Of a DNA stretch of 46,403 nt, positions 1 through 7,323 are shown in pieces; within the stretch, counting starts at the first letter, position 1; each line of letters starts with the position of its first letter. The stretch is from Boseongicola sp. SB0665_bin_10 (lineage in GTDB: Bacteria > Pseudomonadota > Alphaproteobacteria > Rhodobacterales > Rhodobacteraceae): contig VXSG01000062.1 of assembly GCA_009838075.1 (NCBI GenBank), positions 25,732 to 72,134 of the forward strand, in the 5' to 3' direction. Both the position numbers and the translations under genes were made by a program. The notes beneath the pieces were generated by a model. It was not told the origin of the DNA and did not search any database. It worked only from the letters and a program-made list of their open reading frames with translations.

Positions 1-1108
1 GCTGCAAGAAGCGCCCCGACCCAATCGCGGTCCAGAAGTAGGTCAGGACATGGCGATGAACCGGCATGCGCTGCCCCGGCTTCAAGATCATGTGCCAAAC
101 CCTGACCGAACTGTCTTCGAACACGAGATCCGTTCCGATGCGACCATTGAACTCGTTGTCCCTGAACTCTCGCCGCATGGCCTCGGTCCAGCCATGGAAG
201 TCCGACGTGGTCAATTCGCCGGATCTGAAACCGTCTGCACGCCCGCTTGTGTCGATTGCCTCTGGGCGTGGCATTGGCTGGCCCTCGAAAAGCGACAGCG
301 GGAAATTCGCGCTTTCCCTTTTCAATTCAACCGCTACGAAGACCATCTTCGTGTCGCCGACATTTTCCAGGTCATGCAACGCGAACTCACCGGACTTGAC
401 ATGGTAGAAGTGAGTCAATCCGGCCTGAAAGTCGCTTTCGTAGGTCGTCCCGTCATAGGTGCGTTGCAGGAAACGGCCCGGCGTGACTGCGGTCCAGAAA
501 TATGTCAGGACATGGCGGTGGACCGGCATTCTCCCGCCTGGTTCGAGCGTCATGTGCCAGACCCGGACCGAGTCGTTCTCAAACACCAAATCGGTGCCAA
601 TCTTGCCGTTATACGCGTTGGCACTGAACTCTCTCTTGATGCTGTCGGTCCAACCCTGGAACCCGCTCGTGGCAAGTTCGCCCGACCGGAAATTGTCCGC
701 GACCCCCTGGATGCCCGCCGGTCGCGTCTGAGCCGCCGGTGCGGACGCGGCAGGTGCAACGCCGTCGGAATGCCCTGCAACACCTGCAGCCGCGAGGTCC
801 TCCGCGTTCAGCCCCTCGGCCAGAATCAATGTCCCTTCAACCGATTCCAGCCGCAGGCGGATCATGGACTGATACTCGGGCGAGTGGTACCAGCGCATTG
901 CCTCTTCGCGGCTCGGGAAGCGCAGGATCACCAGCCGGTCGTGGCCGGTCTGCCCTTCGATCACTTCCGTCGTCTCGTTGACTGCGAGGACCTCGACGTC
1001 AAACTTGTTGAGGCACGCCACCGCCTGAGGCACGTAGACATCGTTGATCGTGGAACGGTTGAGCACCTTGTGACTCGCCACGAAATAATAGGGACGATTG
1101 CTTGTCAC
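1..1108 (-). CDS. DUF1330 - cupin - cupin fusion protein, 3' end cut by window
   Basis: Read from a GTG at 1108 preceded by GGAGG (spacing about 4), the frame stays open for about 369 codons to the window edge, so the C-terminus is missing. Residues 1-97 look like a DUF1330-type dimeric alpha/beta barrel (YYFVASHKVL start, RLVILRFPSREEAMRWYHSPEYQ motif region). An Ala/Pro-rich linker follows, then two tandem cupin-like units of about 130 residues. Each unit opens with FRSGEL-T-FxGW and carries VWHM...PVHRHVLTYFWTA. The two units are clearly a recent internal duplication and are also similar at DNA level (about 60-420 versus 480-800). The His-rich PVHRH segment could bind metal. Function is unknown. 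The gene lies downstream of the ABC operon on the same strand, 232 bp away, so co-transcription is possible. GTG start and domain calls are by eye. Confidence 0.75.
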   Translation of the reverse strand, partial: MTSNRPYYFVASHKVLNRSTINDVYVPQAVACLNKFDVEVLAVNETTEVIEGQTGHDRLVILRFPSREEAMRWYHSPEYQSMIRLRLESVEGTLILAEGLNAEDLAAAGVAGHSDGVAPAASAPAAQTRPAGIQGVADNFRSGELATSGFQGWTDSIKREFSANAYNGKIGTDLVFENDSVRVWHMTLEPGGRMPVHRHVLTYFWTAVTPGRFLQRTYDGTTYESDFQAGLTHFYHVKSGEFALHDLENVGDTKMVFVAVELKRESANFPLSLFEGQPMPRPEAIDTSGRADGFRSGELTTSDFHGWTEAMRREFRDNEFNGRIGTDLVFEDSSVRVWHMILKPGQRMPVHRHVLTYFWTAIGSGRFLQ

Positions 1109-1340
1109 ACCACCTCCACGACGCAGAATTCCCGCATTGCGCGATCAATGTTAGAACCAACCATCGAAAGTCCTCTTCGCGATTTCGTCGCTTGGCATAC
1201 CTCAGGGTACGATTGTTTGCGACATTTGCCTTGCTTGACTGCCCGCCGGCCGGCATGCCGCGGCACGACCGCGCCGGAGGGTCCCGCGTTCAACTCCGCT
1301 TTCACGCCCGTGACAAACCGCCCTGCCTCCGCGTCGGCGG

Positions 1341-2405
1341 TCACGCGTTCGAGTCCAGGGACATTCCGGTTTCCGCGTCAAACACGTGCAGGCGACTGCG
1401 GCTTGCGCTCAACTGTACGGTTTCGCCGATGTCGGGTGGATGCTGGCCATCCGCCTTGGCGATGACTTCGCCGCTTGGCGTGTCGACGTAAATCAGCGTG
1501 TCGGGTCCGAGCGGTTCGCGAACCGTCACCGTTCCCTTCAGGAACGGGTTATCGCCGGACGGATGCAGGTCGTCCGGACGCACCCCGAGTATGACCGACC
1601 GTCCTTGGGAAACGTCGATGTCCAGCTGGATGTCGGGCCCCGATGCGAGCCGGGCCAGCCCACCGTCCACCGTGCATTGCAGCATGTTCATGGACGGTGC
1701 CCCGATGAACCCCGCCACGAAGGTGTTCGCTGGCCTGTGGTAGACATCGGACGGCTTTCCGACCTGCAGGATATGGCCGTCCTTCATGATGACAATCCTG
1801 TCGGCCAGCGTCATGGCCTCCACCTGGTCATGGGTCACGAAGATAATGGTGTTCCCGACACGCTGGTGGAGTTTCTTGATCTCGAGGCGCATCTGGGTGC
1901 GAAGCTGGGCATCGAGGTTCGACAGCGGTTCGTCGAAAAGAAACACGGCCGGGTCGCGCACCATGGCCCGGCCGATCGCGACGCGCTGCCGCTGGCCGCC
2001 CGAAAGCTGCGAGGGCTTGCGGTCGAGGAGTTCGGTCATTTCAAGGACTGAAGCGACGTCTTCGAGACGGGCCATCTTTTCGGCTTTCGTCAGATTCGAC
2101 GTCCTGAGCCCGAAGCCGATGTTCTTTCGAACCGTCATGTGCGGGTAGATCGCGTAGTTCTGGAACACCATGGCGATGTTCCGTTCCTTCGGCTTCAGGT
2201 GATTCACGACCCGCCCCTCGATCTCGACTTCCCCCGCCGTCGTTTCCTCTAGTCCGGCGATGAGACGAAGCGTCGTCGACTTTCCGCAGCCCGACGGCCC
2301 CACGAAAACGATGAACTCGCCATCCTCGACCTCCAGGCTGATCCCGTGCAGAACCGTGGTCTTGTCGTACGTCTTCACGAGGTTGCGAAGTACAAGGCTC
2401 GCCAT
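1341..2405 (-). CDS. Sugar-type ABC transporter ATPase (MalK/UgpC family)
   Basis: A 354-residue cytoplasmic ATPase that energises the CUT1-type permease pair encoded upstream. Walker A GPSGCGKST is at residues 36-44, the Q-loop FQNYAIYPH near 81, the signature LSGGQ at 134-138, Walker B VFLFDE near 154-159 and the switch His (THDQ) at 192. The C-terminal 120 residues form the regulatory TOBE/OB-type domain typical of MalK/UgpC, and the total length is normal for the family. The gene starts 3 bp after the stop of the lyase gene and is the last gene of the operon (binding protein, MalF-like, MalG-like, lyase, ATPase). Such ATPases are often shared between transporters, so they say little about the substrate. 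Confidence 0.95.
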   Translation of the reverse strand: MASLVLRNLVKTYDKTTVLHGISLEVEDGEFIVFVGPSGCGKSTTLRLIAGLEETTAGEVEIEGRVVNHLKPKERNIAMVFQNYAIYPHMTVRKNIGFGLRTSNLTKAEKMARLEDVASVLEMTELLDRKPSQLSGGQRQRVAIGRAMVRDPAVFLFDEPLSNLDAQLRTQMRLEIKKLHQRVGNTIIFVTHDQVEAMTLADRIVIMKDGHILQVGKPSDVYHRPANTFVAGFIGAPSMNMLQCTVDGGLARLASGPDIQLDIDVSQGRSVILGVRPDDLHPSGDNPFLKGTVTVREPLGPDTLIYVDTPSGEVIAKADGQHPPDIGETVQLSASRSRLHVFDAETGMSLDSNA

Positions 2406-2408
2406 GCG

Positions 2409-3893
2409 CTATTCCTCCAGGAGGGCGTTGAACGCGGATTCGAGCATGCTGGCCGCCCGGGCGCGGCGGGCGGTGCGAGCCTCGAGCCGGCCGCGGCATT
2501 CCCGGGCCTTCCCCTCGTACACCTCCATCGCCCGGTCCAGTGCCGTGGCTGCCGGACCGCCAGGCCGGTCACGACGGCGGACAAAGGTCTCGGGCGCGAC
2601 GGCAGCGGCGTACATCCCGGGCGTGAGCACGGTTGCACGTCCCGTTTCGGCTTCAAACGCCTTGGCGAAGACGTCGAATCCCCGTGACAGGCCGACGCCA
2701 CGCGAGACCACCATGCGCGCCGTTGCCGAGGCCACTCCATGTGCACGCCGAAAACCCAGTCCCTCGTCCCGGACGAGCGTGTCGGCCAGTTCCGTGATCG
2801 TTGCGCAGGCGGCGTCGCTGTTGGTCTCGAACCGTGATGCGTTGATCGAACAGGACGGCAGGAACGCTGCGAACAGGGACAGCGCCCGCGCACCGCGTTC
2901 GAACACCGCGAAGCCGGCTTGCTGGACATCGGCCTCGCTGTCATTCATGTCGGCAAACGGCGTGTTGTGCATCGTGTTTATGATCGCGTCGCAGAGACCG
3001 GCCGTGACGCTCGACAAGTGCCGGAGGTGCTCGATCGGAACCGGGTTGCGCTTCTGCGGCATGATCGAGGAAACCTGGACCAGGCTGTCAGGAACGTGCA
3101 ACTGGCCGACCTCGAAGGCGGACCATTGCGCCATGTCCTGCGCGACGCGTCCCAGATGCAGGAACAGCAGCTTGATCGCGGAGTAGAGACCGGTCACGTA
3201 GTCCACGGAGGCGATGCAGCCATAGGAATTCAGCTGCGGCTCTTCGAACCCGAGCAGGTCGGATACGCGGCGCCGGTCGATGGGAAAACCGGAGGTCGTG
3301 ATCGCCGCCGCCCCCATCGGGCAGAGGTCGAGAGAGCCGGAGGCCAGTTCCAGGCGTTCCGCATCCCGCAGGAGACATTCGACGACCGCCGAAAGGTAGT
3401 GACCGAAGGTCGTCGGCTGGGCAGGCTGCCCGTGCGTGTAGGCGACGACAAGCGTGTCGCGCTCGGCGCGCGCCTTCACGACCAGCCTGTCGACGAGATC
3501 CAGGACCTGCTCCATCAGACATCCGGCCCTCTCGCGAAGTGCCATCCTGAACATGGTATGGTCCATGTCATTGCGCGAGCGTGCCACGTGAAGCATCCCG
3601 CCGGATTCACCGATCCGCCGTTCAAGCTCGGCTTCAAGCAGGAAGAAGTAGTCCTCGTGCTCCCCCGTGTAGGACAGCTTGTCGGCGACCATGTCCTGCT
3701 CGACATCCCGCAATGCGGTTGCGATCGTCCGCCCCTGGTCCGTCGAAATGATCCCGGTTTCGTGAAGCATCACCAGGTGTGCCCGGTTGATCGCGTTCAC
3801 GTGCACCGCGAAATGCCTCCTGATGCCTTCGAAGAGCGGGGCGAGAACCGTATCCCTGTAGGTCGGGTGCGGAAATTCCGTGTGTTCCGTCAT
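2409..3893 (-). CDS. Argininosuccinate-lyase-family (fumarase/aspartase superfamily) enzyme
   Basis: The 494-residue protein has the superfamily landmarks: ARSRND at 104-109, YTHGQPAQPTT at 152-162 with the His used in argininosuccinate lyases, and the flexible-loop signature SSIMPQKRNP at 275-284. Such enzymes cleave C-N bonds by beta-elimination, usually releasing fumarate. The start at 3893 was chosen because it makes a 4-bp ATGA overlap with the upstream permease gene. A longer frame begins at 4004 but would run into that gene. Lying inside an uptake operon, and with VARSRND where biosynthetic ArgH has a GRSRND-type segment, it is unlikely to be the arginine enzyme. A catabolic lyase acting on an aminocarboxylate or N-succinyl-type compound (as in EDDS lyase) is a reasonable alternative, but the substrate is unknown. 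Confidence 0.88.
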   Translation of the reverse strand: MTEHTEFPHPTYRDTVLAPLFEGIRRHFAVHVNAINRAHLVMLHETGIISTDQGRTIATALRDVEQDMVADKLSYTGEHEDYFFLLEAELERRIGESGGMLHVARSRNDMDHTMFRMALRERAGCLMEQVLDLVDRLVVKARAERDTLVVAYTHGQPAQPTTFGHYLSAVVECLLRDAERLELASGSLDLCPMGAAAITTSGFPIDRRRVSDLLGFEEPQLNSYGCIASVDYVTGLYSAIKLLFLHLGRVAQDMAQWSAFEVGQLHVPDSLVQVSSIMPQKRNPVPIEHLRHLSSVTAGLCDAIINTMHNTPFADMNDSEADVQQAGFAVFERGARALSLFAAFLPSCSINASRFETNSDAACATITELADTLVRDEGLGFRRAHGVASATARMVVSRGVGLSRGFDVFAKAFEAETGRATVLTPGMYAAAVAPETFVRRRDRPGGPAATALDRAMEVYEGKARECRGRLEARTARRARAASMLESAFNALLEE

Positions 3894-4771
3894 CCCTTCA
3901 ATCCCGCCATGACGACGCCCCGGATGATGAAGCGCTGAAAGATCAGGAAAACGACAAGTGTCGGAATGGTTGAAATCGCGGCACCGGTCATGATCAGCTC
4001 CCACTGGACGTCGGCCTCGTCGCCGAAACTCGAGAGACCGACCGGCAGCGTGTACATGTCAACCGAGTTTGTCACGATCAACGGCCAGATGAAGGCCGTC
4101 CAGTTTCCCAGGAATACGAATATTGCCAGTGCCGCCAGCGCAGGCCGGACCAGCGGCATCGCGACCGTCCACCAGATCGCAAGTTCGTTCAGCCCGTCGA
4201 TCCTTGCGGCTTCGATGAAGTCGTCGGGGACGGTCTCGAAGAACTGCTTCATCAGGAAGGTGCCGAAGGCAGTCATGAGACCCGGAAACATGATTCCCCA
4301 GTAGGAATCGAGCCACCCGAACGCCTGCGACATCAGGTACCAGGGAATGACAAGCATCTCGGTCGGGATCATCAGGGTCGACAGGATCGCGATGAAGACG
4401 ATGTAGCGTCCCGGGAAACGGAACTTGCACAGCGTGTAACCGACGAGGCTGTCGAACAGGATGTTGGAAATCGTGGTTATGGTGGCGATGACGAGCGAAT
4501 TGACGAACCAGCCGTAGAACCTGCCGTCCTCCAGCACGTAGGTGTAGTTTTCCAGGTGCGGCTCGTTGGGCACGAGGGCCAGGTTGTAGATCTCGTGCGG
4601 CCATTTCAGCGATGTCGAGATCATGTACGCGATCGGCATCACCATCAGGACGCCGCCGATGAAGAGGATCAGCCAGCGGATGACCTGCCCGGTACTGGCC
4701 GATGTCCGGGGCCTCCCGGAGGCCAGGAGGGTCTTCGAGCTTGCCCTGATTTGCGCGACGGCACTGCCCAC
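3890..4771 (-). CDS. ABC transporter permease, MalG/UgpE type
   Basis: An inner-membrane permease of 293 residues with about six hydrophobic segments. The cytoplasmic coupling motif EAARIDGLNELAIWW lies in the C-terminal half (BPD_transp_1 fold). The start is a GTG at 4771, one base after the stop of the MalF-like gene, with AGGGA about 8 bases upstream. The 3' end overlaps the lyase gene by ATGA. It should pair with the adjacent MalF-like permease and the UgpC-like ATPase as the translocation channel of a CUT1 importer. Confidence 0.93.
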   Translation of the reverse strand: MGSAVAQIRASSKTLLASGRPRTSASTGQVIRWLILFIGGVLMVMPIAYMISTSLKWPHEIYNLALVPNEPHLENYTYVLEDGRFYGWFVNSLVIATITTISNILFDSLVGYTLCKFRFPGRYIVFIAILSTLMIPTEMLVIPWYLMSQAFGWLDSYWGIMFPGLMTAFGTFLMKQFFETVPDDFIEAARIDGLNELAIWWTVAMPLVRPALAALAIFVFLGNWTAFIWPLIVTNSVDMYTLPVGLSSFGDEADVQWELIMTGAAISTIPTLVVFLIFQRFIIRGVVMAGLKG

Positions 4772-4772
4772 G

Positions 4773-5660
4773 TCAATTGTCCCTGAGGATGCGAAGCTGC
4801 ACGAGGCTGACGATCAGGAGGATCAGGAACAGCACGACGGTCTGTGCGGCGGCGTACCCCATGTTGAAGTCGGTGAACGCGCTTTGGTATATCATCAGAA
4901 CGAGCGGTTTCGTCGCGTTGAGCGGGCCGCCCGGGTCATTGGTGGTCATGTTGAAAACGTGATCGAAGATTCTCAGGAAGCCGATCGAAGAGAAGACCAC
5001 GATGAACACGATCGTGGGCTTCAAGAGGGGAAGCGTGATTTCCCAGAGGATCGTCCAGTTCGACACACCGTCGATCCGCGCCGCCTCGTAGTAGCTTCGC
5101 GGGATGGCCCGCAGGCCCGCCATGAATATGATGATCTGGAATCCGAGCCCGGCCCAGACGGCCGGTGCCAGGATGGCTGGAAGCGCAAGCGTCGTCGAGC
5201 GCAGGAATTCCACCTGGGGAATTCCGGCCGTGGCAAGGACGTTGTTGAACAGCCCGATCGGGACCGGCTGGTAGAACCAGCGCCAGACCCAGGCCATGGC
5301 CACGGCCGTCGTCATGAACGGCAGGAAATAGAGCATCCTGAGGAACCCGTGCATGAAGCGCAGCCTGTCGAGGTGATAGGCGATCGCGAAGGAGATCACC
5401 AGGCTGACCGGGGTGCCGATCAGCAGGTACACGAAGGTGTTGCGAAAGACCTTCCAGAAGACCGGATCGTTCCAGAGTTTCGCGTAGTTGGCCCAGCCGG
5501 CCCAGGTCCGGTCTCCGAGCAGGTTCCAGTTCTGGAACGAAATGGCCATGGCGTTTGCCGTGGGATAGAACCGGATCACCACGTAGAACGCGATGGGCAC
5601 GGCAAGGAACGCCCACGCCCAGACGATCTGCTTTTGCCGGATTGAGAGCCTGTGGTACAT
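4773..5660 (-). CDS. ABC transporter permease, MalF/UgpA type
   Basis: An inner-membrane permease of 295 residues. It has an N-terminal hydrophobic helix (about residues 12-32), further transmembrane segments and the EAA coupling loop EAARIDGVSNWTILWE. Length and architecture match the short form of MalF-type CUT1 permeases. It is the second gene of the operon, 83 bp downstream of the binding-protein gene across a strong hairpin, and is followed immediately by the MalG-like gene. Substrate is not predictable from the permease alone. Confidence 0.93.
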   Translation of the reverse strand: MYHRLSIRQKQIVWAWAFLAVPIAFYVVIRFYPTANAMAISFQNWNLLGDRTWAGWANYAKLWNDPVFWKVFRNTFVYLLIGTPVSLVISFAIAYHLDRLRFMHGFLRMLYFLPFMTTAVAMAWVWRWFYQPVPIGLFNNVLATAGIPQVEFLRSTTLALPAILAPAVWAGLGFQIIIFMAGLRAIPRSYYEAARIDGVSNWTILWEITLPLLKPTIVFIVVFSSIGFLRIFDHVFNMTTNDPGGPLNATKPLVLMIYQSAFTDFNMGYAAAQTVVLFLILLIVSLVQLRILRDN

Positions 5661-5710
5661 TCTCGTACGCTCGCAGGTAGGAAGTCCCAGGGGTTCCGAG
5701 CGCGAATTGC

Positions 5711-5735
5711 GAGCCCCGGACGGTGTCCGGGGCTC
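5711..5735 (-). terminator. GC-rich stem-loop between binding-protein and permease genes
   Basis: GAGCCCCGGA at 5711-5720 is exactly complementary to TCCGGGGCTC at 5726-5735, with a 5-base loop. No T-run follows on the minus strand. This is therefore more likely an attenuator or 3' stabilising hairpin that keeps binding-protein mRNA in excess over permease mRNA than a complete terminator. Confidence 0.6.
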
Positions 5736-5743
5736 GCCTGAAT

Positions 5744-7012
5744 CTAGTTGTGGTATTCGTTCAGCAGTTCCTGCTCGGCCTCGGCTGCGATGGCAATGCT
5801 GTCCGCCACTGCCTGGCCTTCGATGTCGATGCGCTGAACCATGTCGATCAGGATCTGCCGCTGCGCGCTTTCATTGGCGAACTTTGTCGTGTTCGCGTAG
5901 GCAAGGCCACGGATGAAGGGCCCGAAAACCTCGTCGTTCGCATTGGCTTCGGTCAGGCCGACCGAGGGTTTCGCAGGCAGTTCGCCAACGACGTCGAGCC
6001 AGATCTGCATGGCCTCGTCCGACGTCACGTACTGCATGAACTTCACGGCGGCATCGTATTTTTCACCTTCCGCCTTTGTCGTGATGGCGTTCACCCAGTA
6101 CGACGAGTAGTTTGAACGCATGCCGTCGGAATTCGCAGGCAATTCCGTGACGCCCCATTTGAGGCCGCGCGTCTTGTTCAGCGAGCCGATGCGGAACGAA
6201 CCGTCGATATGCATGCCAGCGCGACCGGCCTTGAACGCGGCCTGTGGCTCGTCCATGAATCCGAAAGCAGACACTTTGTGCTCGTTGACGAGACCGGTAT
6301 AGAACGCGGCCGCCGCCATCCCGGCATCCGAATTGTAGTTGACGGTCCTGTAGTCATCGAGGTAGGGCTCGCCGCCGAACTGGCGTACCAGGACTTCCCG
6401 GAACCAGTGATGGTCCTGGGCGTTCATGCCCGCCGTGATCCCGACCTGCGTGAGATTGCCCGCAGCATCCGTCTTCGTCAGCATCTTCGCGGTTTCAATG
6501 AGTTCATCCAGCGTCTCCGGCGGACCGCTGATCCCGGCCTCGTCAAACAGGGTCTTGTTGTAAAACAAGGCGAGCGAGCGGACGGCGGTTGGAAGAGCCC
6601 AGTAGTTGTCGCCTTCGCGCATGGCGCCGACCATCGGGAAGAACTCGTCCTCGATCATCGATGGCGGAAAGGCGTCGCTGGGAAGCGGCTGGATCAGCTC
6701 GGCGGCCACGTAGTCGTTCAACCAGCCATAGAAGAGTTGCACGACGTCGGGACCTTCACCCGCAGGAATTGCCGCTGCGACCTTTGTCCGGTAATCCGCG
6801 TACGGGAAATGGGTCATCGTGACCGTGATATCCGGATTCGCCGACTCGAAGTTCTGGATCAGTTGCTCCATTGCAGTGACGCGCGCGTCAAAGAAGTACT
6901 GCCAGTATTCGATCTCAACTTCGGCCTGCGCGGATCCAGCTGCCAACATCGCCGCGGTAGCAACGCCGGCGATCCTAGGTTGCATCAGTTTCACAATCAT
7001 TTTCGTGGACAT
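5744..7012 (-). CDS. ABC transporter extracellular solute-binding protein, family 1
   Basis: A periplasmic binding protein of 422 residues. It has a basic N-terminus, a hydrophobic core (IAGVATAAMLAAG) and a likely signal-peptidase site after SAQA. The mature part has the SBP_bac_1 pattern (EIEYWQYFFDARVTAMEQLIQNFE, later GPDVVQLFYGW). It is the first gene of the operon and sets specificity, most likely for a sugar, polyol or related compound. The ATG at 7012 has AGG directly abutting it; an in-frame ATG at 7000 is an alternative and would leave the signal peptide intact. A PIG-L family gene diverges from the same intergenic region. Confidence 0.93.
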   Translation of the reverse strand: MSTKMIVKLMQPRIAGVATAAMLAAGSAQAEVEIEYWQYFFDARVTAMEQLIQNFESANPDITVTMTHFPYADYRTKVAAAIPAGEGPDVVQLFYGWLNDYVAAELIQPLPSDAFPPSMIEDEFFPMVGAMREGDNYWALPTAVRSLALFYNKTLFDEAGISGPPETLDELIETAKMLTKTDAAGNLTQVGITAGMNAQDHHWFREVLVRQFGGEPYLDDYRTVNYNSDAGMAAAAFYTGLVNEHKVSAFGFMDEPQAAFKAGRAGMHIDGSFRIGSLNKTRGLKWGVTELPANSDGMRSNYSSYWVNAITTKAEGEKYDAAVKFMQYVTSDEAMQIWLDVVGELPAKPSVGLTEANANDEVFGPFIRGLAYANTTKFANESAQRQILIDMVQRIDIEGQAVADSIAIAAEAEQELLNEYHN

Positions 7013-7083
7013 CCTTCGTGTTGGTGTTGATCGGTTCTGCCCGGTCCGGCTTCCTTGCCGGATTCAAGCGTAGCGCGGCCAAT

Positions 7084-7095
7084 TTGTAATCACAA
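7084..7095. promoter_or_regulatory. Possible GntR-type operator (TTGT-N4-ACAA)
   Basis: This lies in the 311-bp divergent gap (7013-7323) between the binding-protein gene and the PIG-L gene, in which I see no coding sequence. The 12-base dyad TTGTAATCACAA fits the loose GntR-family pattern. A weak -35/-10 pair for the minus-strand operon (TTGTGA, 17 bases, TACGCT) overlaps it. Short dyads like this occur by chance, so this is only a candidate. Confidence 0.2.
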
Positions 7096-7323
7096 GCGGG
7101 ATGGGCTAGCGGTGCGGGCGATGGCGAGCACCGGAACGATGGCGAATGACACGGCGAAAGGGCGCGGCACCGGCTGCGCGGAGCGAGTCCCGCGCCTGAG
7201 CGCGGGCCGCCTGCGCGTCAGGCGCAAGGCCGGATTGTTGACGGCCGCAGGCCCTGCTCCTTCACGGGCCCAGTGTCCTGCCGCATGCCCGGCCGGGACG
7301 GCCACGGGATCAAGGCAAGGGTG

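Noticed and set aside
50-1465. Long plus-strand open frame across the left edge
   Set aside because: It runs antisense to the DUF1330-cupin gene and into the ABC ATPase gene; its translation is Arg/His/Pro-rich without family similarity. It is a product of high GC content.
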